Origin: Flavobacteriaceae bacterium
Lineage (GTDB): Bacteria > Bacteroidota > Bacteroidia > Flavobacteriales > Flavobacteriaceae
Direction: 5' to 3'
DNA length: 55,871 bases
Assembly (NCBI GenBank): GCA_024638225.1
Contig: JAHEKR010000007.1
Coordinates: forward strand, 17,815 to 73,685
Shown in pieces: positions 25,113 through 34,461 of the stretch. Positions within the stretch are counted from its first letter, which is position 1, and each line of letters begins with the position of its first letter. The notes below the pieces were generated by a model, which searched no databases, had not been told where the DNA came from, and saw only the letters and a program-made list of their open reading frames with translations. The position numbers were made by a program, and so were the translations under genes.

Positions 25113-26898
25113 GGCGTAGGTATTTAACTATTATTTTTGCTTTTGCAGGGCCTAAAAGTGCTGTTAGATCTTCTTGAGAGGTTGCCTTGATTCGCTTTAC
25201 AGATTTAAACTTTTTTAGTAATTGTATACTGGTTTTTTCGCCAATCCCTGGGATATTCTCTAGGGCAGAGCTAGTTGCCCCTTTGCTTCTTTTGTTTCGG
25301 TGTAGCCTTATGCCAAAACGGTGGGCTTCATTGCGAAGCTGTTGAACAATGCGTAAGGTTTCCGAACGTTTATCCAAATAAAGTGGAATGGGGTCGTCTG
25401 GAAAGTAAAGCTCTTCTAGCCTTTTCGCTATCCCAAGAATGGCTACTTTCCCTCTAATACCAAGCACGTCGAAGCTTTTTAGTGCCGCGCTTAGTTGTCC
25501 TTTGCCTCCGTCAATGACCACCAACTGTGGCAACGGAGTCCCTTCGGCCAACAAGCGCTTGTACCTACGATAAACAACTTCTTCCATTGAGGCAAAGTCA
25601 TCTGGACCGTCTACCGTTTTGATCCCGTAGTGACGATACTCTTTTTTGCTGGGCTTTCCGTTTCGAAAAACAACACATGCGGCTACTGGATCGCTTCCTT
25701 GTATGTTGGAGTTGTCAAAACACTCTATGTGAAACGGCGGTTTGGTCAGGCGTAAATCGCGCTGCATTTGCTCCATCACACGTTGGCTATGTTGCTCTGG
25801 ATCGGTGAGCTTTATCTGCTTAAGTTGTTCTATTCTTGCCTGCTTAGCGTTGCGAATTGAAAGGCTTAACAGCTGCTTTTTTTCTCCTTTTTGTGGAACA
25901 GTAACTCGAACGTCTTCCCCCAAGTCTATTGCAAATGGAAGTATGATTTCCTTTGAGGTAGAAGAAAACCTCCTCCTGAGTTCGACCACTGCTACACGCA
26001 ATAACTCCTCATCTGATTCGGCTAACTTTTTCTTTAAGGTTAAGCTGTGAAACCGTATGATTGAGCCGTAGGCGAGTTGTAAAAAGTTAACAAAAGCTGT
26101 TTGTTCATCACTGACAATCGTACAAACGTCAACTGCGTTTATTTTTGCACTAACTACAGCCGATTTGGCCTGGTAATGTTTGAGGGCTTCTATTTTTACT
26201 TTGATTTTTTGAGCATGTTCAAACTGTAGGGTTTCCGCAGCAGCTGTCATCTCTTTTTTAAACGCCTCATTTACCTGCTTGAACCTCCCTTGAAGTATTG
26301 CGCGTATGTGCGTAATTGCTTCTTCGTAGTGTGTTGTTGTTTGCTTGCCTACACAAGGTGCCAAGCAGTTTCCGATGTGGTATTCCAAACATACTTTGTA
26401 TTTCTCGCTAGCTACTTGCGCGGCGCTTAAGTCGTAATGACAGGTGCGCAATGGATATAACTCATTGATTAGTTCCAACAATACACGAACCGTTTTTGCA
26501 TTGGTAAATGGCCCAAAATATGCTGACCCGTCTTGTATAACTTTCCGAGTGGCAAATACACGAGGAAACCGCTCCTTTTTTATACATATCCACGGATATG
26601 TTTTGTCATCGCGCAATAAAATATTGTACTTGGGTTGGTGCTCTTTTATCAAGGTATTTTCCAAGATGAGCGCGTCTGATTCGGTAGGAACGACTATATG
26701 CTTGAGTGCATGTATGGAGTTAACAAGGTTTCGGGTTTTTCTGGAATCTACCTGCTTTCTAAAGTAGGATGATACGCGCTTTTTCAAGTCTTTCGCCTTT
26801 CCTACATAAATGATTTCCCCTGCTTCGTTGTAGTATTGATACACCCCAGGCTCATTGGGAAGTGAAGATACCTGTCGTTTTAGCGCCTCCTGAGTCAT
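25099..26898 (-). CDS. uvrC: UvrABC excinuclease subunit C
   Basis: Makes both incisions in nucleotide excision repair. 599 residues; N-terminal GIY-YIG nuclease domain (GVYQYY ... IIYVGKAKDLKKR), the cysteine block CHYDLSAAQ ... CLEYHIGNCLAPC, a UvrB-binding UVR motif, the RNase H-like C-terminal nuclease (ECFDNSNIQG, VVIDGGKGQL, RNEAHRF) and a helix-hairpin-helix end (LENIPGIGEKT). ATG 26898 gives the family N-terminus; the frame extends 31 codons upstream without similarity and across the divergent fau gene start. Divergent from the formyl-THF cyclo-ligase gene with a 46-base gap. Confidence 0.97.
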   Translation of the reverse strand: MTQEALKRQVSSLPNEPGVYQYYNEAGEIIYVGKAKDLKKRVSSYFRKQVDSRKTRNLVNSIHALKHIVVPTESDALILENTLIKEHQPKYNILLRDDKTYPWICIKKERFPRVFATRKVIQDGSAYFGPFTNAKTVRVLLELINELYPLRTCHYDLSAAQVASEKYKVCLEYHIGNCLAPCVGKQTTTHYEEAITHIRAILQGRFKQVNEAFKKEMTAAAETLQFEHAQKIKVKIEALKHYQAKSAVVSAKINAVDVCTIVSDEQTAFVNFLQLAYGSIIRFHSLTLKKKLAESDEELLRVAVVELRRRFSSTSKEIILPFAIDLGEDVRVTVPQKGEKKQLLSLSIRNAKQARIEQLKQIKLTDPEQHSQRVMEQMQRDLRLTKPPFHIECFDNSNIQGSDPVAACVVFRNGKPSKKEYRHYGIKTVDGPDDFASMEEVVYRRYKRLLAEGTPLPQLVVIDGGKGQLSAALKSFDVLGIRGKVAILGIAKRLEELYFPDDPIPLYLDKRSETLRIVQQLRNEAHRFGIRLHRNKRSKGATSSALENIPGIGEKTSIQLLKKFKSVKRIKATSQEDLTALLGPAKAKIIVKYLRRDTP

Positions 26899-26944
26899 GA
26901 TACTAAAATACAAAAACTTAACAGGGAATCGTTTATATTTATGC

Positions 26945-27508
26945 ATGGCCAAAAAGGAAGCCTTACGACAGTTATTCAAAGATAAACGCAAGAGCTTGAC
27001 AAAACAACAATTGAGCGATGCCAGTAATGCTATATTAGCACAACTACAACAAACAGGTTTCGTTCAAGGCCAGCGCTTGCTCCTCTACAAAGCTAGCCCC
27101 AAAAAAAAAGAAATCCCAGTCGAAAACTGGATCACTCACTTTCAACAGATGGAGCTATGTTTTCCAAAAGTAATAGACAACTCTGGATTAATGGAAGCTG
27201 TTCAATGGGATATAAATCATCCTTTTGTGCCCAATAAATGGGGAATACTAGAGCCAAAAATTAATTCCGTTGTCCCCCCAAAAAGCATCGATGTCGTTAT
27301 TGTGCCCCTGCTCTGCTTTGATCTTTCTGGACAGCGAGTTGGGTATGGAAAAGGCTATTACGATCGTTTTTTGAAGCGCTGTCGTGCAGAGGTCAAGAAA
27401 ATAGGGGTGTGCTTTTTCGATCCCCTAAAGCAGATTGAAGATGTTGCGGATACAGATGTCCCTCTAGATGTAATCATAACGCCAAGAAGCGTCTATACTA
27501 TCGATTAG
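26945..27508 (+). CDS. 5-formyltetrahydrofolate cyclo-ligase
   Basis: ATP-dependent conversion of 5-formyl-THF to 5,10-methenyl-THF. 187 residues; basic N-terminal helix (KKEALRQLFKDKRKSL), phosphate-binding SPKKKEIPV and the signature GYGKGYYDRFL near the C-terminus. ATG 26945 chosen over an upstream frame that overlaps uvrC; a near-consensus TATATTTA element lies directly before it (26934-26941). A run of nine A in codons around 27104-27112 encodes the PKKK segment and is in frame. The 3' end overlaps lspA by 11 bases tail-to-tail. Confidence 0.94.
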   Translation: MAKKEALRQLFKDKRKSLTKQQLSDASNAILAQLQQTGFVQGQRLLLYKASPKKKEIPVENWITHFQQMELCFPKVIDNSGLMEAVQWDINHPFVPNKWGILEPKINSVVPPKSIDVVIVPLLCFDLSGQRVGYGKGYYDRFLKRCRAEVKKIGVCFFDPLKQIEDVADTDVPLDVIITPRSVYTID

Positions 27509-28127
27509 CGGATTTTCGCTGTTGAATCAATAATAGGGCAACCCCTACACAGATGGCGCTATCTGCAACGTTAAAAACAGGCTCAAAAAAAGTAAACGAT
27601 GTGCCCCCTACAAATGGAAGCCAATCGGGCCAAACCCATGTAAACATGGGAAACTGAAACATATCCACCACATGACCAAACATAAGGGGCGCATAACCTC
27701 CTCCCTTTGGCAAAAAAGTAGCTACTTGGCCTATGCTGTCCGAGAAAAGTACGCCATAAAACACCGAGTCTATGATATTTCCTATAGCGCCCGCAAATAT
27801 AAACGCAACGGCAATAAGCTGTTTTTTTGGGAGCTTTTGCTGTACCGCTCGTCTTAACCAAATACCAATTGCTGTAACCGCTAAAAGACGGAAAATACTC
27901 AACAAGAGCTTTGCTGTTTTTTCTGATATGAAAGGGAAAATATTGTCCAAGCGGGCGCCCCAAGCCATCCCTTTGTTTTCAACAAACAAAAGGCGAAACC
28001 AGCCCCAGTCCACAATAGCATCTGTACCGTAATAGGTAAGTGGGAAGCTAAGCTTAATATAAGCCTTCAGTACTTGGTCTACAACTAAGACCGCAAAGAC
28101 AATCCAGCAAATCTTGCGTAAGTTCAT
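27498..28127 (-). CDS. lspA: Lipoprotein signal peptidase (signal peptidase II)
   Basis: Aspartic membrane protease that cleaves the signal peptide of prolipoproteins after lipid attachment. 209 residues with four hydrophobic segments. Catalytic aspartates are D120 in NIIDSVFYG and D189 in FNVADSAI. The two lie 69 residues apart, against about 19 in the E. coli enzyme, because of an inserted extracytoplasmic segment (about 125-183, containing GHVVDMFQFP). Such a long insert is seen in Bacteroidota homologues. The many lipoproteins in this window are its likely substrates. It lies 3 bases after the DksA-like gene and forms part of the ileS-dksA-lspA group. Confidence 0.95.
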   Translation of the reverse strand: MNLRKICWIVFAVLVVDQVLKAYIKLSFPLTYYGTDAIVDWGWFRLLFVENKGMAWGARLDNIFPFISEKTAKLLLSIFRLLAVTAIGIWLRRAVQQKLPKKQLIAVAFIFAGAIGNIIDSVFYGVLFSDSIGQVATFLPKGGGYAPLMFGHVVDMFQFPMFTWVWPDWLPFVGGTSFTFFEPVFNVADSAICVGVALLLIQQRKSANR

Positions 28128-28130
28128 CAG

Positions 28131-28508
28131 CTATCGCTGCATTTTTTTGGCCTCAATGCTTAAGGTTGCGTGCGGAACAAGTTTCAGTCGCTCTGCGCTT
28201 ATGAGTTTCCCCGTTACCCGACAAACACCATAGGTTTTATTTTCAATACGAATAAGGGCATTTTTTAGGTCCCGAATAAATTTTTCTTGACGTAACGCTA
28301 GTTGCGTATTTGCCTCTTTTGACATGGTTGCTGAACCCTCTTCAAATGCTTTAAAAGTAGGGGCTGTGTCGTCTGTGCCATTATTCCCGTCGTTCATATA
28401 CGCGCTTCGTATGAGTTCGAGATCGTTTTGGGCTTTAGCTATTTTCTCTTCAATAAGTGCCTTAAACTCTTGTAAGGCTTCATCTGGATAACGGTTTTTT
28501 AGTTCCAT
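28131..28508 (-). CDS. DksA/TraR-like protein with degenerate zinc finger
   Basis: 125-residue protein of the DksA/TraR family: an N-terminal coiled-coil region (about 10-45 and 60-95) and the C-terminal finger core YGVCRVTGKLISAERL. Of the four cysteines of the classic finger only C95 or so remains, the others being replaced (TG, HAT), so zinc binding in the usual way is doubtful. Such variants are frequent in this phylum. By family it would enter the secondary channel of RNA polymerase, but the acidic tip residues cannot be confirmed by eye. It sits between ileS (9-base gap) and lspA (3-base gap). Confidence 0.9.
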   Translation of the reverse strand: MELKNRYPDEALQEFKALIEEKIAKAQNDLELIRSAYMNDGNNGTDDTAPTFKAFEEGSATMSKEANTQLALRQEKFIRDLKNALIRIENKTYGVCRVTGKLISAERLKLVPHATLSIEAKKMQR

Positions 28509-28517
28509 AATTTCACT

Positions 28518-31500
28518 TTATTTCGATTTAACCATCTGTACATTCACTTCTAATGAATCAAACGAGAGTTCGATTGCATTATTTGGAAGCTTTTTGGCTG
28601 TATTGATATTGGTTGCCAAAATTTCATGTTGAATATACGATTTGTTTTCTTTTAATATTGCGTCAAGTTCTTTACTTGTGGTTAACAAGACATCAACTTT
28701 GTCGGTTACTTCAAAACCTAACTCTTTACGTGTGTTTTGAAGTCGGTTTATCAATTCTCGAGCCATTCCCTCCAATCGAAGCGACTCGCTCATCTGTACG
28801 TCCAAGGCTACGGTTACCCCTTGCTCAGAGGCAACAAGCCATCCCGCCACATCTTTAGAGCTGACGACAACATCCTCTGCTTGTAAAATACACTTTTTAT
28901 TGTCAAGCTCTAACTCTACCGACCCAATTTGCTCTAGTGTAGCAATGTCTTCCTCGCTTAATGCTTGAATTGCTTTGACTACCTCGCCCATGTCTTTTCC
29001 AAATCGAGGGCCTAGGGTTTTAAAATTAGGCTTTATTTCTTTTACCAAAATAGAAGAGCTGTCATCTAATAGCACTACCTCTTTTACATTTACCTCTGCA
29101 GCAATTAGAGTAGATACTGCCTCAATCTGTTCGCGAGCAAGGTTGTCCAATACGGGTATCATTATCCGCTGTAGCGGTTGGCGTACCTTGATTTTTTCTC
29201 GTTTGCGCAGGGACAAAACCAAGGAGGTGATTTTTTGCGCACGTTGCATTTTTTGTTCCAAGTCTGGATTAATCCACTCAGGCTTATGCTTGGGATAATA
29301 CGACACGTGTACAGAGCTTGCGGGTTCCCGTTGAGTACTGCCGTTTAAATCCTGAAACAAGCGATCGGCATAAAACGGTGCTACGGGAGCCATCATTTTA
29401 GAAACGCTTATGAGGCATTCATAAAGCGTTTGATAGGCCGAAATTTTATCTCTTTCGTAGTCCCCTTTCCAAAAACGTCTTCGACACAAACGAACATACC
29501 AATTGCTCAAATCTTCCGTCACAAAGTGATTAATCGCACGACACGCTCGCGTAGGTTCGTAAGCATCGTATAGCGCTGTGGTGTTTTTGATTAAGCTGTG
29601 AAGCTCTGACAATATCCACTGATCAATTTCTGGACGGTCTGCGAGCTCTATTTCATCTTCTGAAAAGACAAAACCATCAATATTGGCATATAAACTAAAA
29701 AAAGAATAGCTGTTGTAAAGCGTGCCGAAAAACTTCCTGCGAACCTCCTCAATTCCCTCCAAATCAAATTTGAGATTATCCCAAGGGTTGGCGTTGCTTA
29801 TCATATACCAGCGGGTAGCATCTGGGCCATAACGCGCTATGGTTTCAAATGGATCTGCAGCATTTCCCAAACGCTTAGACATTTTCTGTCCATTTTTATC
29901 AAGAACCAAGCCGTTGGAAACTACATTCTTATAGGCAACTGAGTCAAAAACCAGAGTAGCAATAGCGTGAAGGGTGTAGAACCATCCCCGAGTTTGGTCA
30001 ACTCCTTCCGCAATATAATCGGCGGGGAAGCTAATGCCCTGGTCTATTTTTTCTTTGTTTTCAAACGGATAATGCCATTGGGCATAAGGCATAGAACCCG
30101 AATCAAACCAAACGTCTATAAGGTCTGCCTCTCGAAACATCGGCTTCCCTGACTCGCTTAGTAGCACCAGTTCGTCGACTGTATCTTTGTGCAAGTCTAC
30201 CTGATTGTAATTTTTCTCCGAAAAATCCCCTGGGGTGAATGCAGAAAATGGATTGTTTACCATCAACCCGGCAGCAACAGATTCTTCTACAGCTAATTTT
30301 AGTTCTTCGATAGAGCCTATAATACGCGTTTCATTTCCGTCTGACGTGCGCCAAATGGGCAGCGGAATGCCCCAAAATCTTGACCGGGATAAATTCCAGT
30401 CGTTGGCACTTGCAAGCCAATTTCCGAAGCGGCCCTCGCCAGTTTTGGCAGGCTTCCATTGAATCGTCTTATTCAACTCAACCATTCGGTCTTTGTGCCC
30501 TTGAACATGGATAAACCACGAGTCTAAAGGATAGTACAATACAGGTGCGTCTGTGCGCCAGCAATGGGGATAGCTGTGTACATATTTTTCAACTTTAAAC
30601 GCTTTATTCTCTTCTTTTAATCGAATAGCGATTTCTACATCAACTGATTTTTCAGGGGCTTCCCCTTTTGGGTAAAACTCATTTTTTATCCATTTCCCGC
30701 CTACCAAACCTACTTCTGGTCGGAATTTTCCTTGCAAATCTACCAAGGGTACCGCATGGTTGTTTTCGTCAAGCACAAGGAGTGGAGGTATAGGTGGACT
30801 AGCCTCTTTAGCAACCATAGCGTCGTCTGCGCCAAAAGTGGGGGCCGTATGCACTATTCCTGTACCATCTTCTGTTGTGACAAAGTTGCCCGAAATGACC
30901 CGAAAGGCATCAGCAGCATTTTGATAGGGTAGCGGAGATTCGGTCCATAGTTGTTCGTATTGGATACCTACTAACTCAGCGCCCAAAACCTGTTGTTCTA
31001 TCCAGTAAGGTATTACTTTATCTCCTTCTGAATACTGAACCACTTCATCGCGGGTATTTACCGCTTTATATTTTTTGCCAAACTGTTTGGTAATAAGTTT
31101 TTGCGCAAGCAATACCCGCACTGGTGAATAGGTGTATTGATTTACTGTATGTACAACAGCGTACTCAATTTTTGGGCCTACAGTAAGGGCTGTATTAGAA
31201 GGTAATGTCCAAGGGGTGGTTGTCCATGCTAGAATATACAACGGAAGGTCGTGCTTTAACGCTGCTGGAAGAGAGTCCTCAATGGTTTTGAATTGGGCGG
31301 TAACGGAGGTATCCGTAACATCGCGATAGCAACCCGGTTGATTCAGCTCATGTGAAGAAAGTCCTGTTCCAGCCATTGGAGAATAAGGCTGAATGGTATA
31401 GCCTTTGTAAATAAGCCCTTTTTTGTACATGGTTGCCAATAGCCACCAAACTGACTCCATATACTTAGGTGTATAGGTAACATAAGGGTCTTGCATGTCC

Positions 31501-31922
31501 ACCCAATACCCCATTTTCTTGGTTAGGTCGTTCCAAACGTCCGTGTAGCGCATAACTGCTTCGCGACATGCCTTGTTGTATTGAGCAACACTAATGGTTT
31601 TCCCAATATCTTCTTTGGTAATGCCTAATTCTTTTTCAACGCCGAGTTCTACTGGTAAGCCATGGGTATCCCAGCCTGCCTTGCGCTTTACCTGATACCC
31701 TTGTTGGGTTTTGTACCGACAAAAAATATCTTTTAATGCCCTAGCCAAAACGTGATGAATTCCTGGAAGCCCATTTGCAGAGGGTGGACCCTCAAAAAAA
31801 ACAAAAGGAGGTCTTCCTTCACGGGTATCCACACTTGCTTCAAAGACAAGATGCTCGTCCCAGAAAGAAGATATTTCTGCTGCTACGTGAGGCAGGTCAA
31901 GTTGTTTGTATGAAGGAAACAA
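28518..31922 (-). CDS. ileS: Isoleucyl-tRNA synthetase, type 2
   Basis: Charges tRNA-Ile. 1134 residues, the long eukaryote-like (type 2) form with an extended C-terminal region instead of the zinc finger of type 1. The class I HIGH signature is rearranged: the segment NGLPGIHHVLA reads GIHH at 54-57. The second signature is KMSKR in NGQKMSKRLGN. The CP1 editing domain is present (HTAPTFGADDAM). There is no ATG; TTG at 31922 is the only usable start, since a stop lies four codons upstream in frame, and the sequence from there (FPSYKQLDLP) matches the family N-terminus. First gene of the ileS-dksA-like-lspA group. Confidence 0.96.
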   Translation of the reverse strand: MFPSYKQLDLPHVAAEISSFWDEHLVFEASVDTREGRPPFVFFEGPPSANGLPGIHHVLARALKDIFCRYKTQQGYQVKRKAGWDTHGLPVELGVEKELGITKEDIGKTISVAQYNKACREAVMRYTDVWNDLTKKMGYWVDMQDPYVTYTPKYMESVWWLLATMYKKGLIYKGYTIQPYSPMAGTGLSSHELNQPGCYRDVTDTSVTAQFKTIEDSLPAALKHDLPLYILAWTTTPWTLPSNTALTVGPKIEYAVVHTVNQYTYSPVRVLLAQKLITKQFGKKYKAVNTRDEVVQYSEGDKVIPYWIEQQVLGAELVGIQYEQLWTESPLPYQNAADAFRVISGNFVTTEDGTGIVHTAPTFGADDAMVAKEASPPIPPLLVLDENNHAVPLVDLQGKFRPEVGLVGGKWIKNEFYPKGEAPEKSVDVEIAIRLKEENKAFKVEKYVHSYPHCWRTDAPVLYYPLDSWFIHVQGHKDRMVELNKTIQWKPAKTGEGRFGNWLASANDWNLSRSRFWGIPLPIWRTSDGNETRIIGSIEELKLAVEESVAAGLMVNNPFSAFTPGDFSEKNYNQVDLHKDTVDELVLLSESGKPMFREADLIDVWFDSGSMPYAQWHYPFENKEKIDQGISFPADYIAEGVDQTRGWFYTLHAIATLVFDSVAYKNVVSNGLVLDKNGQKMSKRLGNAADPFETIARYGPDATRWYMISNANPWDNLKFDLEGIEEVRRKFFGTLYNSYSFFSLYANIDGFVFSEDEIELADRPEIDQWILSELHSLIKNTTALYDAYEPTRACRAINHFVTEDLSNWYVRLCRRRFWKGDYERDKISAYQTLYECLISVSKMMAPVAPFYADRLFQDLNGSTQREPASSVHVSYYPKHKPEWINPDLEQKMQRAQKITSLVLSLRKREKIKVRQPLQRIMIPVLDNLAREQIEAVSTLIAAEVNVKEVVLLDDSSSILVKEIKPNFKTLGPRFGKDMGEVVKAIQALSEEDIATLEQIGSVELELDNKKCILQAEDVVVSSKDVAGWLVASEQGVTVALDVQMSESLRLEGMARELINRLQNTRKELGFEVTDKVDVLLTTSKELDAILKENKSYIQHEILATNINTAKKLPNNAIELSFDSLEVNVQMVKSK

Positions 31923-31967
31923 AACTGCTTTCTAAAATTATGCAAGCGAAAGTAATTAATTTAGGGG

Positions 31968-31987
31968 AAAACTCCGCTTCTACGGAG
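31968..31987 (-). terminator. Weak terminator after the heme-type TonB receptor
   Basis: On the minus strand: stem CTCCG / CGGAG with a 6-base loop followed by TTTT. It lies between the receptor stop (31996) and the ileS start (31922). The stem is short, so termination may be partial. Confidence 0.4.
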
Positions 31988-31995
31988 GCTAATCG

Positions 31996-34461
31996 CTATA
32001 AATTATACCGAATAGCTAACTTAAGGCTTCTCCCTGGGGCAGAAATTCCAGAGGCAAATTCACGATAATGCGTGTCCCATAGGTTAAAAATGCTGCCCGA
32101 AATCCATATTGAGGGGCTTAATGCAATGTCAATTTGGAAATCCCAGCGGTGCCATGCAGGGTTCCCCATATAAATTATTCCCTCGGCGTTTTCAGAACGA
32201 ATGGGTGTTTCCTCAAGGCCGTCTTCGCCCCAAGGACTATAATCATTTGCATTTTTTGCTTGCGCATGACTCCAAAGTAAGGAAAGCTCTCCATTTGGCA
32301 GTTTCCACTGGAGGCGTTGTGATACAAGCAAAGGGCTTATGGAGGGTAAATTCCCACTGATTTTATTTCCACGCCCTTTAGTAAGTATAAGGTTTCCATC
32401 ATAGCTGATGTTTGAAGAAATATTCCAATTCGCTCGACTGGTAAATCCATAAACACGAACGCCTCCTACGTTAACGTTTGCTATGGTATGAACCTCGTCT
32501 CCCGAGTATAAAATCGTCTCCCTGTCTTGAGTTGAATCGTCATAAGGCAACATATAATCTCCACGCGCTATATAATCCTGGACATAAGCATAGTAGCCGT
32601 TTATTTCGACAAAGGAGCGGTCTTTCCATTGGTGGCGCACCCCAATGTCCGAACTGTATATATATTCTGGGTTAAGCGCTACATTGGGAACACTTAAAAG
32701 ACCGTTGTTTTCACGGGTCTTCCCTAAATCGTCTATGTTTGGTGCGCGAAAACCCGAGGATACTAAAGCTTTTAATTGCCATTGGCTGTTTGGCTTGTGG
32801 CTATATCCGACCGTGGCGGTAGAGGATTGGTGGGTTTGCTTTGCATGATCTAGTCGGGCGTCTATAAGTGCTTGTTCACTCCAACTAGCTTGCAGCTCGG
32901 TCATGGTATGCCGAACACCAAAAGAAAGTGTGCTTTTTGGAGTCAAATCGTATCGGAAATCTGTGTATACAGCAAAAGTCGAATAGGTGCTGCCACCACT
33001 TGGGTAACGCGTAGGAATATGGTTTTTGGGACTCAATCCAATAATCGTGTTTCCCGCAACAGCCAGTTCTTGTGCAAAAGCGCTAGACTGAACATCGTTA
33101 TAGGTTAGTTCTAAACCATAAGACCAGTCTTTCCCCTTGGCTGTTTTGGCTTTAAAATCAGCGTTGAGGCTGTATACCGCTAGCTTTTCGAGCTGGGTTT
33201 CTCTAGTTAAGCTGCTAAACTTTCTTATGATACGAGATTCTTCTAAGTGTTGTACTGCTGCCGTAATCTTTCCAGAGTGTAACCACGACTTATTTCCCAC
33301 AAAGCTAAGCTGAGGAGAAATAAGTAATCGTTTTTGAGGTCCGTAGTCCCAGCGAGCAAAGCGTAAACTGCCGTTTCGGTGTTCGCACAATTTGTCAAAG
33401 CGAGGGATATTACTCGAGGATGAGCCTTGTAAGTTAAGTGTGAATTTAACTCCGTTCTGTGCGTGATAGATCCATTTTTGAAGTAGGTCTGTTTGTGTAT
33501 AGCCTGAATTGAACTGCTTATTGTGGTCATTTGTCTGGGTTGGCGCTGCAGCAAAATAGGTGTCTGAATTTTGTGAATAATGAGTAACCTTCCCCCAATC
33601 GGTAAACCCATGTGGGCGTCTTTTCCCCATTTCAATGTTTCCAAAATGAGAATAAGAAATTTGTTGTAACATGGCCCACTTGGCGCCGCTAAATTCAAAG
33701 AGGAGCGATTGTTTGCTCGTATTTTGATTAAATGTATAAGACGAAGAGCCCAGGAGTTTCATCTTTTTTTCTTGATTGATTAGTGGCGTTTTGGTATAAA
33801 AATGTATGACGCCTCCAAGCGCATCTGAGCCATATCCTACAGAAGATGGGCCAAAAATAACCTCGGCCCTGCTTAAGCTCAAAGGATCAACACTCAAAAC
33901 ATTGTGCAAATGTCCTGAACGAAAAATAGCATTATTTAGCCTAACGCCGTCCACAACCAAGAGAACCCTATTAGCCTCAAATCCGCGTAAAACAGGACTG
34001 CCTCCTCCGCCTTGAGATTGTTGAACGCGAACCCCAGGGGCTTGACGTAACAAAACCGCTGTGCTTTCTGGGTTTTGCCTGTTGATTGCTTCTTCCGTAA
34101 GTACGGAAACTTGTTGAGCTAAGCGCTGCTTTTTGTCTGTTGACCGCGATACAGAAAGGATAATTTCTTCGAGAAGTTCACGGTCTGGAGTTAGCCAAAT
34201 GGTTTGGTTCGTTACTAAGCTTGATTTGGTTCGAATCGTTTCTTCATAACCCATGTGCGTAAAGGAAAGCACTGCTTGGGATGAAAAGTTATTTAGATTG
34301 GCAACTCCATCGTTGTCGGTGGCCACAAATAAGCCGTTTTTTTTATCTACAATAGCAACCTGTGCCAAAACTTCTTGCGTAATGCCGTCTTGTACCACTA
34401 TCGTTTGGGTAAAACAGGCTGTGCCGATAAATAAAAAAAAGCTATTGCTTAAATACTTCAT
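31996..34461 (-). CDS. TonB-dependent receptor, heme/hemoglobin-receptor type
   Basis: 821-residue outer-membrane receptor. Signal peptide of about 20 residues and a carboxypeptidase-regulatory-like domain (to about 90) precede the plug (about 110-225: LLRQAPGVRVQQSQGGGGS, VLLVVDGVRLNN, FRSGHLHNVLSVD). The beta-barrel follows. The GFRAPN box and a downstream NPEY segment resemble the FRAP and NPNL boxes of heme/hemoglobin receptors, so heme or a siderophore is the best guess. The start overlaps the 3' end of recO by 20 bases, so it probably shares the porZ-recO transcript. Iron regulation (a Fur site) was not seen. Confidence 0.88.
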   Translation of the reverse strand: MKYLSNSFFLFIGTACFTQTIVVQDGITQEVLAQVAIVDKKNGLFVATDNDGVANLNNFSSQAVLSFTHMGYEETIRTKSSLVTNQTIWLTPDRELLEEIILSVSRSTDKKQRLAQQVSVLTEEAINRQNPESTAVLLRQAPGVRVQQSQGGGGSPVLRGFEANRVLLVVDGVRLNNAIFRSGHLHNVLSVDPLSLSRAEVIFGPSSVGYGSDALGGVIHFYTKTPLINQEKKMKLLGSSSYTFNQNTSKQSLLFEFSGAKWAMLQQISYSHFGNIEMGKRRPHGFTDWGKVTHYSQNSDTYFAAAPTQTNDHNKQFNSGYTQTDLLQKWIYHAQNGVKFTLNLQGSSSSNIPRFDKLCEHRNGSLRFARWDYGPQKRLLISPQLSFVGNKSWLHSGKITAAVQHLEESRIIRKFSSLTRETQLEKLAVYSLNADFKAKTAKGKDWSYGLELTYNDVQSSAFAQELAVAGNTIIGLSPKNHIPTRYPSGGSTYSTFAVYTDFRYDLTPKSTLSFGVRHTMTELQASWSEQALIDARLDHAKQTHQSSTATVGYSHKPNSQWQLKALVSSGFRAPNIDDLGKTRENNGLLSVPNVALNPEYIYSSDIGVRHQWKDRSFVEINGYYAYVQDYIARGDYMLPYDDSTQDRETILYSGDEVHTIANVNVGGVRVYGFTSRANWNISSNISYDGNLILTKGRGNKISGNLPSISPLLVSQRLQWKLPNGELSLLWSHAQAKNANDYSPWGEDGLEETPIRSENAEGIIYMGNPAWHRWDFQIDIALSPSIWISGSIFNLWDTHYREFASGISAPGRSLKLAIRYNL

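Noticed and set aside
33243-33698. Long alternative frame inside the heme-type TonB receptor
   Set aside because: The receptor frame is intact and contains recognisable plug and barrel motifs across this region; the alternative frame has no similarity or promoter.
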